A stretch of 60,474 nt of DNA, from the NCBI GenBank assembly GCA_017394765.1, contig JAFPXF010000039.1, positions 1-60,474 of the forward strand, in the 5' to 3' direction. The stretch is from Bacteroidales bacterium. GTDB taxonomy: Bacteria > Bacteroidota > Bacteroidia > Bacteroidales > WCHB1-69. The notes under the pieces were generated by a model. The model ran no database searches. It was given only the letters and a program-made list of their open reading frames with translations, and was not told the origin of the DNA. A program made the translations under genes and the position numbers. Of the stretch, positions 32,946 through 43,200 are shown one piece after another. Every line of letters starts with the position of its first letter. The stretch's first letter is position 1.

Positions 32946-33419
32946 ATGAAGAAGATTCTCTTGGCCCTATTGACGCTCAGCCTCTTTGCAGGCTGCAATT
33001 CGCGCGTCTATTATAGAGACATCCAACCCCTGCCGAAGGAGACCTGGTCCGTTTCAAAGCCGCTCACATTCACAGTCGATATCGCGGACTCCATGGCCTA
33101 CTACAACATGTTTTTCAACGTCCGCAACACCACCGACTTCGAAACGCAGAACCTCTATGTCTTCATGAAAACCAAGTTCCCAGACGGCCATTCCGAGCAA
33201 GACACGCTGCAGTTCATCCTTTGCGACCAGTTCGGGCAGTGGACCGGACGGGGGCAAGGACGCATCAAAGACAACAAGTTCCTCTTCAAGCCCAACGTGC
33301 GGTTCCCCAACCGAGGCACCTACACCTTCACCGTCATACAAGCCATGCGCACCGACGAATTGCACGGAATCAGCGACTTCGGCATCACGTTGGAGAATTA
33401 TGTGAAAAAGAAAAAATAG
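32946..33419 (+). CDS. gldH: Gliding motility lipoprotein GldH
   Basis: 157 aa. A lipoprotein signal with lipobox LFAGC (Cys 17). The body (DSMAYYNMFFNVRNTTDFET ... YVFMKTKFPDGHSEQDTLQF) is the beta-rich GldH domain, length as usual. GldH supports gliding and T9SS-linked functions in Bacteroidetes, and also occurs in non-gliding members. It is consistent with the T9SS cargo seen at 40-50 kb. Convergent with rsgA. Confidence 0.88.
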   Translation: MKKILLALLTLSLFAGCNSRVYYRDIQPLPKETWSVSKPLTFTVDIADSMAYYNMFFNVRNTTDFETQNLYVFMKTKFPDGHSEQDTLQFILCDQFGQWTGRGQGRIKDNKFLFKPNVRFPNRGTYTFTVIQAMRTDELHGISDFGITLENYVKKKK

Positions 33420-33430
33420 GCATCGCTCCC

Positions 33431-34396
33431 CTACTCCAACTGCCAGTCGGCGACCTTCATGTCATCATCCATCAGAATGGAGAGGTAGTTGATGTAGCGG
33501 GATTCGGCAATTCTCCCATCATTCACAGCTTGCTGCACCGCGCAACCCGGTTCGTGCAAGTGGATGCAGTCATCAAAGCGGCATTGATTGTTGAAAGCGC
33601 GGATTTCCGGAAAATAGTCGCGGATTTCCTCCTTTGAATACTGTATCAGCCCGAACTCCTTGATGCCGGGTGTGTCCATCATGTAGCCACCTGCAATGGG
33701 GAACATCTCGGCAAAGGTGGTCGTATGACGCCCTTTCAGGTGCTGCTTCGAGATCTCCCCCACCCTGATTTGCAATGCAGGGTCCAGTTGCTGGATGAGG
33801 GCGCTCTTGCCCGTGCCGGAGTGGCCGCTGAACAAGGAGACCTTGCCCTCCATGCGACTGCGGAGCTCTTCAATGCCCCGGCCCGTCACAGCGGACGTGC
33901 GAATGGCATCGTACCCGATGTGCATATAGAGTTGCGCCAAACGCTCCACCACCGCAAGTTCCTGCTCATTGTAGAGATCCATTTTGTTAAAGACCAAACA
34001 GACAGGGATGCGGAACCCCTCTGCAGAAACCAGAAAACGGTCGATGAAGCCCAACGAGGTACGCGGCTCACGCAATGTCACCAACAGGAAACAGACATCC
34101 ACATTGGCAGCAATGACGTGGCTGATTTTGGAAAGATTGGTCGATTTGCGCTCGATATAGTTGCGGCGCGGCTCTATATCGACAATGGTACCCGTACCGT
34201 CAGGCTCGCGTTCCACCGTCACATGGTCGCCCACCACCACGGGATTGGTAATCTTGATGCCGTGGATACGGAATTGCCCGCGCAGACGACAGGAAAGGAT
34301 ATTTTTCGGAGACGCAGCCGTCGTTGACTGCGATTCCTGATCTTCCATGAGAACATCATACCAACTGCCCGTTGATTTTATCACCAATCCTTTCAT
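33431..34396 (-). CDS. rsgA: Ribosome small subunit-dependent GTPase A
   Basis: 321 aa from ATG 34,394-34,396. Circularly permuted GTPase: an OB-fold N-terminus (LRGQFRIHGIKITNPVVVGD), then G4 VFNKMDLYNE, G1 GHSGTGKSALIQQL, G3 DTPGIKEFGL, and a C-terminal zinc finger (CRFDDCIHLHEPGC). It works in 30S subunit assembly. First in order after dxr on the minus strand with a 6-bp gap. Confidence 0.95.
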   Translation of the reverse strand: MKGLVIKSTGSWYDVLMEDQESQSTTAASPKNILSCRLRGQFRIHGIKITNPVVVGDHVTVEREPDGTGTIVDIEPRRNYIERKSTNLSKISHVIAANVDVCFLLVTLREPRTSLGFIDRFLVSAEGFRIPVCLVFNKMDLYNEQELAVVERLAQLYMHIGYDAIRTSAVTGRGIEELRSRMEGKVSLFSGHSGTGKSALIQQLDPALQIRVGEISKQHLKGRHTTTFAEMFPIAGGYMMDTPGIKEFGLIQYSKEEIRDYFPEIRAFNNQCRFDDCIHLHEPGCAVQQAVNDGRIAESRYINYLSILMDDDMKVADWQLE

Positions 34397-34402
34397 AAAC
34401 AA

Positions 34403-35578
34403 TCAGCAATGAAAGGGTTGAGTTGCCAAGAGGCGTTCCTTAGTATCCTTATCGACAGCGAGATACTCGTCCACGCTCTTGGGGGTGCAGAAGTCGGCGT
34501 GGTCAAGCGCGTGTTCAATGACGCGGGGAATATCCACATAACGGATTTTCTCCTGCAGGAACCATTGCACCGCCACCTCGTTGGCGGCATTCATCACACA
34601 CGGCATGTTTCCGCCCTGTTTGGAAGCGCGATAGGCGATGTCGAGACAGGGAAACAGCTCGTGGTCCGGCTGCTCGAAAGTGAGTTGCGGATATTGGGTG
34701 AAATCAAAACGGGGAAAGTTGTTTTCCAATCGCAGCGGATAGGTGATGGCATACTGGATGGGCAGCTTCATGTCGGGTATGCCGAGTTGCGCCTTGATGG
34801 AGCCATCATGAAACTGGACAAGAGAGTGTATGACAGACTGCGGATGCACCACCGTTTCGATTCGTTCAATGGGAATATGGAAGAGCCACTTGGCCTCAAT
34901 CACTTCCAATCCCTTGTTCATCAGTGTAGAGCTGTCAATAGTGACTTTGGGGCCCATGTGCCAATTGGGGTGCTGCAACGCCCTGGCAAGCGTCACCTCT
35001 TCGAGTTGCGAGCGTGTACAGCCCCGGAAAGGGCCGCCAGAAGCGGTGATGATGAGCTTTTCAATAGTCTGGTGCCGCTCTCCGGCGAGAGCCTGAAAGA
35101 TGGCAGAATGCTCGGAATCGACGGGATAAATGGCGGTCTGCATCTCTTGCACCTTGCGGGTCATCAGCTCGCCAGCCACCACAAGGGTCTCCTTGTTGGC
35201 CAGCGCAATGAGTTTGCCGCACTCGATGGCGTGATAGATGGGACGCAGTCCGGCCACACCCACGATGCAGGAGAGCACCATATCGACACACTCCATCTCG
35301 CACACGTCGCACAGCGACTGCTCACCGCAGAAGACCTTGACATCCTCGTCGGCCAGGGCCTCCTTGACGACCTTGTAGGCCGCCTCCTGCACCACAACCA
35401 CGATGTTGGGCTTGAACTGCCGCGCCTGCCGGATGAGCAGATCAGCGCTGGAATTGGCCGCAATAACCTCCAATTGCAGCAAGTCAGGATATTGCGCAAT
35501 CACCTCCAGCGACTGCACGCCCATCGAGCCGGTGGATCCTAACAGGGCAATCCGCCGCTTATGTGCCGTTTCCTCCAT
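34403..35578 (-). CDS. dxr: 1-deoxy-D-xylulose 5-phosphate reductoisomerase
   Basis: 391 aa from ATG 35,576-35,578, 1 bp after adk, with an extended TTG-start form rejected since it overlaps adk. N-terminal NADPH motif LLGSTGSMGVQSLEV, central ITASGGPFRG and PVDSEHSAIFQAL (metal and substrate loop), and ATIDSSTLMNKGLEVIEAKW-like segment in WHMGPKVTIDSSTLMNKG. It makes MEP in the non-mevalonate isoprenoid path. Part of the hpt-adk-dxr-rsgA minus-strand cluster. Confidence 0.95.
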   Translation of the reverse strand: MEETAHKRRIALLGSTGSMGVQSLEVIAQYPDLLQLEVIAANSSADLLIRQARQFKPNIVVVVQEAAYKVVKEALADEDVKVFCGEQSLCDVCEMECVDMVLSCIVGVAGLRPIYHAIECGKLIALANKETLVVAGELMTRKVQEMQTAIYPVDSEHSAIFQALAGERHQTIEKLIITASGGPFRGCTRSQLEEVTLARALQHPNWHMGPKVTIDSSTLMNKGLEVIEAKWLFHIPIERIETVVHPQSVIHSLVQFHDGSIKAQLGIPDMKLPIQYAITYPLRLENNFPRFDFTQYPQLTFEQPDHELFPCLDIAYRASKQGGNMPCVMNAANEVAVQWFLQEKIRYVDIPRVIEHALDHADFCTPKSVDEYLAVDKDTKERLLATQPFHC

Positions 35579-35579
35579 C

Positions 35580-36152
35580 TTACCGGACATGTTGGTCGAT
35601 GGTGGCACAAATGTCGGCAAAGACATGCTCAATATCCTGCATGTCGTTCAGTTGTACAAGTTTGCCCTGTTTTTTGTAATAGTCCACCAAGGGCATGGTC
35701 TGTTCGAAAAAGTTGGCCACACGAGCCTTGACAGTTTCAGGGGTATCGTCGGCACGATTCTCAAGTTGCGCACGTTTCAGGATGCGTTTTTCCACCTCTT
35801 CCATCTCCACATAGAGATAGAGCACCATGTCGATCTCAAGGCTCGGGAAAAGGGTCTTGTCATCGAGCATTTCGGCTTGTTTGATGGTGCGAGGCACGCC
35901 ATCGAAGACAAAGCCCTTGCTGTCAGCGTGCTTCTGGATATGGTTGTTGAGCATACCGAGGGTAATGTCATCCGGACAAAGGTCGCCGCGATTGATGATT
36001 TCCTGCGCCTTGAGGCCTAACGGTGTTTTATGGGAGATTTCATAACGGAAAAGGTCTCCTGTGGACACATGGTCGAATCCATATTTTTCAACGATAAGCT
36101 TTGCTTGTGTGCCCTTGCCGCTGCCGGGGGCGCCGAAAAGAACAATATTCAT
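35580..36152 (-). CDS. adk: Adenylate kinase
   Basis: 190 aa. P-loop LFGAPGSGKGTQAKLI, AMP-binding HVSTGDLFRYEI and LVFDGVPRTIKQ-like FDGVPRTIKQAEML, and a short LID (RAQLENRADDTPETVKARV). It lacks the zinc/long LID as is usual for the short variants in Bacteroidetes. The unusual point is FDGVPRT where FDGFPRT is typical. Confidence 0.95.
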   Translation of the reverse strand: MNIVLFGAPGSGKGTQAKLIVEKYGFDHVSTGDLFRYEISHKTPLGLKAQEIINRGDLCPDDITLGMLNNHIQKHADSKGFVFDGVPRTIKQAEMLDDKTLFPSLEIDMVLYLYVEMEEVEKRILKRAQLENRADDTPETVKARVANFFEQTMPLVDYYKKQGKLVQLNDMQDIEHVFADICATIDQHVR

Positions 36153-36183
36153 AGTTTATGTTTTTGTATTTATGTTTCAAGAA

Positions 36184-36723
36184 TTATTCAATCACTTGAT
36201 AGATATCGGAATAATTGCGACCGTAACCGTCGTAGTCGAGGCCATAGCCCACAATGAACTTGTTGGGGATGGAAAGCCCGACGTAGTGGATGGGCAGGTC
36301 GAGTTTGTAGGCTTCCGGCTTGTACGTCAGCGTGGCAATGCGCATGTCGCGCATGCCCGTATCGCGCAGAATCTCGGCGATATGGCTGTATGTACGCCCC
36401 GTGTCGATGATATCCTCAATGACCAGCACACGCTGTCCTTTGAGATCCTCCGTCAACCCGATCAGGTTCTGCACTCTGTTGGTGGACTGCATGCCGCTGT
36501 ACGAGGAGAGTTTCACGCAGGTGATACGACATGGAATCCGCAGATGCTTCAGCAGATCGACAGCGAAAAAGACCGCCCCGTTGAGCGTGATGAGTATGAC
36601 AGGATTGTCGTTCTTGTAGTCCTCGTTGATCTGTTCGGCCACTTTGCTTATAGCATCATGGATCTGCGAAGCTGTAATATATTTGACAAACTTCTTGTCA
36701 AGGACTTGAATCGTGTCTTGCAT
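36184..36723 (-). CDS. hpt: Hypoxanthine phosphoribosyltransferase
   Basis: 179 aa from ATG 36,721-36,723; the open frame upstream is non-coding leader. PRPP motif RVLVIEDIIDTGRTYSHI, N-terminal NGAVFFAVDLLKHL, and the base-binding end KFIVGYGLDYDGYGRNYSDI. It salvages hypoxanthine/guanine to nucleotides. A promoter -7 box TATTTTTG lies at 36,752-36,745. Confidence 0.93.
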   Translation of the reverse strand: MQDTIQVLDKKFVKYITASQIHDAISKVAEQINEDYKNDNPVILITLNGAVFFAVDLLKHLRIPCRITCVKLSSYSGMQSTNRVQNLIGLTEDLKGQRVLVIEDIIDTGRTYSHIAEILRDTGMRDMRIATLTYKPEAYKLDLPIHYVGLSIPNKFIVGYGLDYDGYGRNYSDIYQVIE

Positions 36724-36829
36724 AGCATTGGAAATTACAGGGTGCAAAAATATACAAAATCCGCGTTGAACGGGAGAACAAAGTTCTGCATTCAGGATGC
36801 CATGAATCCATTCCTGAATGATGAATCCA

Positions 36830-38974
36830 CTATTGTACAATCTTCAGTTCCTGCATCAGGTTCTGGGCGTTTGCCATCTTGTCGATGATAAAGAGCAGAT
36901 AGCGCATATCCATGCAGATGGTACGCTGCACCTCGTTCTCGAACGCGATGTCACCGCTCATGGCCTCCCAGTTGCCATCGAAGGCCAGACCGATGAGGTT
37001 GCCCTCGCCATCGATAACCGGGCTGCCGGAGTTGCCACCCGTAATGTCATTGGTGGTGATGAAGTTGACCACCAGATTGCCGTTCTTGTCGGCATAGCGG
37101 CCGTAATCCTTGTTCTCCCACAACTTGATCAGATCCTGCGGCACATCGAATTCCCAATTGCCGGGTTTGTACTTCTCCATCACACCGTCCAAAGTCGTGA
37201 TGTAGTCATACGTTATGGCATCAGCCGGCTCGCACTTCTGCACGTTTCCATAGGTGAGTCGCATCGTGAAATTGGCATCGGGATAGAAATTGCGGTCTTT
37301 CTGCATCTCCATCAGGCCTTTCATGTAAAGTCGCTCGGCGCGCGCATTGTCCACGGTTTCCGCCTGGTCATTCAATTCGATATAGGAATCCACAATATCC
37401 TTCATCAAAGCGAAGATGGGGTCTTTCGACAATGATTTGGGGTTGTCCAAATATGCATCCAACTTCTCTTCATCCACAAAGACAGACTTTTCGAAGGCAT
37501 CGTTGACGTATGCCGTGAAGTCACCTTTGTACTTGTTGCCGATTTTCTTGATGACAGCCGGCAGCTGGGCTGGATTCACATCCTTATAGAACAAATTCAG
37601 GAGGGCGATGGTTACATCGCGGTCCAGATTCCTGTTATAATCCTTGAAATAACTCTTCACCGTGGTTTTCATCCGCTTGGCGTATGCAGCAATGTCGTTC
37701 TTGGAAGCCTGTTTCTGTTCAATAGCATTGTTCAGCGCCCTGAACTTCATGGCGAAGGCAACGGCCTCGCCGCCGCGCCAGCCCGCCTCACGGTGGTAAA
37801 TCAACGCCTTGGTGTACTGGTTCTGATGATTCCAGTATTTGTCCATCTCATCAAAAATTCCATTATATTTCTCTTTCCGGTTTTTATCCTGCTCAACCCA
37901 TTGACGGAATGCTTTTTCCTGCTCTTTACGCTTCTCCACCACTTTGTTGCGTTGCAACTGCTTCACTTGTCCGATGTAATACTTCCAATAGTTGCTGACG
38001 CTGGCCTGCTTGGAGGCGTATTGGATGAAGACGGCGGGGTCGGCATCCATGTGCTTGCGGTACTGTTCCAGCTTGGTGGTGCGGCAATCGACCACAGCAG
38101 GGCCTTCCAAATCAATGATGTTTTGCACTGCTCCTGAATAAGAATAGCGGTCGGTGGAGCCCGGATAGCCCAAGATCATTGCATAATCGCCCGGCTGCAC
38201 ACCCTTGAGCGAAATGGGCAGAAAGTGTTTGGACTTCATCGGAACGTTCTTCTTGCTGAACTTGGCAGGGGAACCGTCGGGGGCAGTATAGACACGGATG
38301 ATGCAGAAATCGCCCTTATGGCGCGGCCACGTCCAGTTGTCGGTGTCGGCGCCGAATTTGCCGATACCCCAAGGCGGACAAGCCACCAAGCGCACATCTT
38401 TATACACATTGTAAACAAACAGGATGTATTGGTTGCCGTGATAGAAGGGGACGATCTCCACCTCCACATCACGGTCTCCTTTGGTCTCTTTGGCCAGTTG
38501 CTCGCCGTTCTCATTGATAAGCTTGTCGCGGTCATCCTCCGACATATCATCGGTGACACCCTTCAGTATCTTGGCCGTCACATCTTCGATATAGTCAAGG
38601 AAGGAGACGGTCAGGCCCTCGTTGGGCAGCTCCTGATCTTTGCTTCTGGCCCAGAAGCCGTCCTGCAAGTAGTCGTGTTCCACGGAGGAGTGCGCCTGCA
38701 CCTGGGAGAGGCCACAGTGATGGTTGGTAAGCAGCAGGCCTTCGGCTGAGATCAGCTCGCCGGTGCAGCCGCCGCCGAACTGCACGATGGCATCCTTGAG
38801 GCTGGGCTGGTTGAAGCTGAAAATCTGTTCGGCGGTCAACTTGCAGCCCAAACGCTGCATTTCCGCCAGATTCTGACCGTTAATGGAATACGGGAGCCAC
38901 ATGCCCTCGTCGGCGCGAGCACCCATGACAATCATCACCAAAGCGATGACAAGGAGGTTGATTTTACGTTTCAT
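36830..38974 (-). CDS. S46 family dipeptidyl-peptidase, DPP7-type
   Basis: 714 aa with a signal peptide (MKRKINLLVIALVMIVMGARA). A chymotrypsin-fold exopeptidase of family S46: His in LLTNHHCGLSQ (about 84), Asp in TDNWTWPRHKGDF region (about 223) and Ser in TGGNSGSPVIDGEGN (about 648). The residue 18 after the Ser is Gly (AFDGNWEAMSGD); DPP11 has Arg here, which reads Asp/Glu at P1, so this copy should prefer hydrophobic P1 like DPP7. Promoter TATCTTTG at 39,005-38,998. Releases dipeptides in the periplasm for amino-acid use. Confidence 0.92.
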   Translation of the reverse strand: MKRKINLLVIALVMIVMGARADEGMWLPYSINGQNLAEMQRLGCKLTAEQIFSFNQPSLKDAIVQFGGGCTGELISAEGLLLTNHHCGLSQVQAHSSVEHDYLQDGFWARSKDQELPNEGLTVSFLDYIEDVTAKILKGVTDDMSEDDRDKLINENGEQLAKETKGDRDVEVEIVPFYHGNQYILFVYNVYKDVRLVACPPWGIGKFGADTDNWTWPRHKGDFCIIRVYTAPDGSPAKFSKKNVPMKSKHFLPISLKGVQPGDYAMILGYPGSTDRYSYSGAVQNIIDLEGPAVVDCRTTKLEQYRKHMDADPAVFIQYASKQASVSNYWKYYIGQVKQLQRNKVVEKRKEQEKAFRQWVEQDKNRKEKYNGIFDEMDKYWNHQNQYTKALIYHREAGWRGGEAVAFAMKFRALNNAIEQKQASKNDIAAYAKRMKTTVKSYFKDYNRNLDRDVTIALLNLFYKDVNPAQLPAVIKKIGNKYKGDFTAYVNDAFEKSVFVDEEKLDAYLDNPKSLSKDPIFALMKDIVDSYIELNDQAETVDNARAERLYMKGLMEMQKDRNFYPDANFTMRLTYGNVQKCEPADAITYDYITTLDGVMEKYKPGNWEFDVPQDLIKLWENKDYGRYADKNGNLVVNFITTNDITGGNSGSPVIDGEGNLIGLAFDGNWEAMSGDIAFENEVQRTICMDMRYLLFIIDKMANAQNLMQELKIVQ

Positions 38975-39015
38975 ACACTTTCATTTTTTTGAAAGTGCAA
39001 AGATAGGAAAAAAGA

Positions 39016-40206
39016 CTATTCGTAGAGCAAATATCGTTCACGCACGGCCTTGAACTTTTCGAGGCCCTCTTGCCACGAGGCGCGGATATTCTTTTCCGAA
39101 ACGCCATTGAGGACTTGCAGGCGCAGACGGTCTGTGCCTGCAAGCTTGTCGAAGAAATTGGCATTCGTGAAGAATTTCTCTTTGTCGGGGAAAAGTCTGT
39201 AGGCATTGAGGAGATATTCGATCTGAAGGCATCCGGCACTGTCGAGATGGTCGGCGGCAAACGCGGTCAGGTCGTAGCCCCGGCATTGCTGGTTCTTGTA
39301 GGGAGGGTTCTCAGACACGCCTTTGATAGCCACGGGCGTGAAGGCATAGTCGCCGCCGCGCAAGCCCGGGAAACCGTAAATTTGAAAGGGTGTCAGAGTG
39401 CCGCGTCCCACACTCACTGCCGCGCCTTCGAAGAAACAGAGCGACGGATAGAGCAGAATGGCCTCCGGGGTTTGCAGGTTCGGCGACGGAGGCACCGGCA
39501 GGGCATAGCGTGTCTGGTGCGTGTAGCCTTCCATCTCAATCACCGTCAGGGCACACTGAACGCCCCCCTTCAGCCAACGCTCGCCATTGATCATGCGGGC
39601 ATACTCTCCTATTGTCATGCCATAGACCACAGGCACAGGGTGCATCCCGACAAAGGAGGAGAACTTCGGGTCAAGCACCGGCCCGTCCACATAGTAACCG
39701 TTGGGGTTGGGCCGGTCAAGCACGATGACCTGCTTGCCACTCTCCGCCGCCGCCTCCATCACATAGTGCAGCGTCGAAATGTAAGTATAGAACCGACATC
39801 CCACATCCTGCAGGTCGAAGAGCACAATGTCTATGTCGGCCATCTGTTCGGGCGTGGGCTTCTTGTTTTTGCCATAGAGAGAGACGATGGGGATGCCCGT
39901 CTGCGGGTCAGTGGAGGAGGCGATATGCGCGCCCGCCTCCGCATTGCCGCGGAAGCCATGCTCAGGACAGAAGATCTTGACGGGACGCACGCCGGAGCCG
40001 ATCAGCGTGTCCACGAGATGGGTGTTGCCCACCATGGAGGTCTGGTTGCCGCACACGGCCACGCGCTTGCCGTCCAACAACGGCAAATAGTGGTCGGTGC
40101 ACGCTGCCCCCACCAGGATCTGGGCCTGCATCGCACCCCACGGCAACAAGGCCGCAACAACTATTGCAATACGCTTCAATCTGTCAAACATTCGTCTGAT
40201 ACCCAT
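39016..40206 (-). CDS. namZ: NamZ-type exo-beta-N-acetylmuramidase (DUF1343)
   Basis: 396 aa with a signal peptide (FDRLKRIAIVVAALLPWGAM, cleaved near QAQ). Conserved DUF1343 parts are seen: GNQTSMVGNTHLVDTL, FCPEHGFRGNAEAGAHI, DIDIVLFDLQDVGCRFYTYI and VLDRPNPNGYYVDGPVLD. Family members such as Bacillus NamZ release terminal MurNAc from peptidoglycan fragments. Here it would work in the periplasm on recycled wall material. Stand-alone between the S46 gene and the adhesin gene. Confidence 0.88.
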   Translation of the reverse strand: MGIRRMFDRLKRIAIVVAALLPWGAMQAQILVGAACTDHYLPLLDGKRVAVCGNQTSMVGNTHLVDTLIGSGVRPVKIFCPEHGFRGNAEAGAHIASSTDPQTGIPIVSLYGKNKKPTPEQMADIDIVLFDLQDVGCRFYTYISTLHYVMEAAAESGKQVIVLDRPNPNGYYVDGPVLDPKFSSFVGMHPVPVVYGMTIGEYARMINGERWLKGGVQCALTVIEMEGYTHQTRYALPVPPSPNLQTPEAILLYPSLCFFEGAAVSVGRGTLTPFQIYGFPGLRGGDYAFTPVAIKGVSENPPYKNQQCRGYDLTAFAADHLDSAGCLQIEYLLNAYRLFPDKEKFFTNANFFDKLAGTDRLRLQVLNGVSEKNIRASWQEGLEKFKAVRERYLLYE

Positions 40207-40240
40207 GATTTTGACTGTTTTCTTTGATGTTACACTTTTA

Positions 40241-40278
40241 AAAAAAAGCTACCCAACGTCATGCGAGGGTAGCTTTGG
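40241..40278 (-). terminator. Terminator of the giant adhesin gene
   Basis: AAAGCTACCC (40,276-40,267 on minus) pairs with GGGTAGCTTT (40,254-40,245) followed by T-run; loop of 12 bases. It lies just past the stop codon. Confidence 0.85.
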
Positions 40279-40298
40279 ACTTTATGTTAAAAAGACGG

Positions 40299-43200
40299 CT
40301 ATTTTTGGACAACCATCTTCTTGGTTAACGTAGCGGTGCTGCTGGAAACAGAATAGTAGTATATACCAGCAGAGAGGGTGGAGACATCCACGTCAAAGTA
40401 ATTGCCGCCGAACTGGGCATCCTGCGTGTCGGAGTAGATCAACTGTCCCTGGGTGGTGTAAATCTTGAGTACTGTCTTCTCGTCCGAACCTATCAAGTAG
40501 TTGATACGGGTCGTCGTGGCGGCAGGGTTCGGGATGTTTTGATAAAGCACCATACCGGCTGTGGACTCGTAATCATCTGGCAATCCATTATTCGTACAGA
40601 CGATATTGGTCTTGATGTTGTTTTGCAAATCCTTATCCAATGCAACAGAACAAATGATGCTGAATGAGATATGGTTCACCAATTCGTCCACAAAGAAACC
40701 GCTTGCAAACGTATAATCCAAAACCTCACCCGGTTGGAGGATTTGAGTGACATGCTCCACGATGGTATCATGATCCGAGCCGATGTCTTTGATGGCATAG
40801 AGATAGAAATCACTTATGGGAGAATTGCCGTTGTTCTTCACTTTGGCTCGAGGATAAACTGTATCGCCAAGTGCCAAGCACGGGTTGGGATGTTCAACGG
40901 AATCTCTGAAATCATACGGATACGACACCTCTACCATCCTGAGATCAGGCAGACCGCGCACGACATTGATATCATCGATGCTGACATCAATTCTGCCCGT
41001 TTGCTGGACAACCCTGAAGCGGATACGACCCACACCATCGAAGCCGTTGAATGTAGAGACATGGTGTGCCCACGGATCGGACTGAAGCGTCTGTCCGCCA
41101 TCCGCCTTGACCAAGGTGTCAACCGTCAAATAATCGGAACCGGAGCCAGCTTCCACCAAAAGTTTGAAAGAGGAGTTATTCTGTCCCAAGAAATAGTCAT
41201 AGAAATTGACTTCCGCAGGATAACCGTCTTTGTAGTGTAGATCAAGACATCCGGAAATGATGGAAGCCTCTTGAGTATAATAACTGTTATTCAACGTGGA
41301 GGTAGCGGCAAAATGACCGAGCTGGCTGTTCGGATAAGTGTGGTCAGCCGTAGGAGCAGCATTGTAGTTGCTGTTCGGACTGTTGTCACCGGTATAAACT
41401 TTCCAACGGTAACTGCTGTTGGTTTGTTCATGTTCCCAGAAGACAGGGAGCCAGTCAAGATCGTCATTGGCGTTGTTCAGATCGAAATCTTGCACATAAG
41501 GAAGTGCCTCGTAACCAGTGGCTGTGCTGGCCATGGAGACGACCGCCGTCGAAACGTCCATCTGGTTATTGAACACATACATGTCACCAGTATAAGTCAG
41601 CACGGAGGAGAATTGGTAGGTACCCGGAGTGCTGTAATTGACATTGTCGATCACTATCGTCCTCATCTCGCCCGGAGCAATGGAGCCTGAGGAGAGCGTA
41701 GTGGTATAGGTACCCGGCACAGGGCCTGTCACCGTGGAGGTCAATGTCAACGTATTGTTGGCGTCAAACGTCTGCGTTTGTGAACCGTAGTTCTTGACAA
41801 CCACTTTGATCTTACCCTCCATGTCTGGGCAGACATTGCCCACCGGATGGATGTAAGAGGCAACACCCATATCCTTGTCATACGGCGGCAGGATGTTGAT
41901 GGCATAGTCTTCTGTCTCGCCTCTGACCGTATAGACACCACAAGGTCTGTATGTCGTGTTGATATTGCTGGCGGCACAGATGACACGCATACGCGTGAGA
42001 CCGGTCGTGGCCGTGGTCGGTATATCAACACTGCCCACGGTGGTGGCATTGGAACCGTTGGCAACATGCGTCACGCCACCGGAAACAAATACAAGCTCGT
42101 TCGTGTTGTTGAAGACACCGTCGCGGTCGTAATCAATATAGACAAACTTATAAACTGTAGCACCCGAATTGTTCGTGAAGGAGTGTGTGACAGAGATCGG
42201 ATAGGTCTGCCCCAAGACAATCTCGCCGGCCGGCACAGAATGGGTGTAGTCCGTATAAAGGCCGTTGCCTGCCGGGGTATAATTCATGTACGGGGTGCCG
42301 GTACCGTTGTTGATGCCCGCGAAGGTGACGTTGGAGATGTCGGCACCGTCAGCCAAGGAGAACTGCGGATGAGAAGTACACGGATCACCCTTGCTCAATT
42401 GGATGGTCAGCGTATCGTTCGTGTGATGCGTATCCGAGCTCAGGCCCGTGAATGCCTTGAACGGGGTCTCATAATAGACCGTATGCAAGTCAACAGGTGT
42501 GGTGAACGTGAGGTTAGCCAAGGCACCGGCAGCGATAGAGCCCGTGAAGTTCTGAGTGACAGGAGCGTTGTTGTCAAACTGATAGGACACCGGGAAGTTG
42601 GAAGCCGCCTGTGTACCGTAATTGCGAATGGTCACAGTCACTGTCTCATTAGCGGTATAAGCCGGATTCACCGCAGCCGGAGCCGTGATTGCCTCCACAC
42701 CCACATCATGCTGCGGCACAGAGACATTGATACTGATAGCGGCACGCGGCGATTCACAGGTGTAGTTGAACTTGAACTTGGTGTTCCATCTGTAGTTAAT
42801 CAGCGTGAATGTCGTGTTGGCCGTGGAGGAAACCGCTGTGTTGTTGTGATATTGCAGCACCTTCTTCCGGTTATTGGTGGAATAGGTGGTGTTTTGGAAC
42901 TTCGGTTCCACGATACCCAAACCTGTCACGCAGCTTGCGCTACCGCAGTTATGCTCAATGTACATATAGAGTCCGCCGCCAGTGTAGTCGAAGCCTCCCG
43001 GCACGGGCACTGCCAGCCAACCGGTTTGGTCGAAGGCCAGCTCGCCGTCAAACACTTTCTGAGCTGTGGTAAGCTCATTGTTCCAGATAAAGGCGGGTGT
43101 TGCCGACAGACCGTCCGCATCATCGCCGTTCTTCAACCAAATCTTCACAGGGAAGGACACGCCACTGGTGTTGGCCGTTGTCACATTGACAAAGAATGTG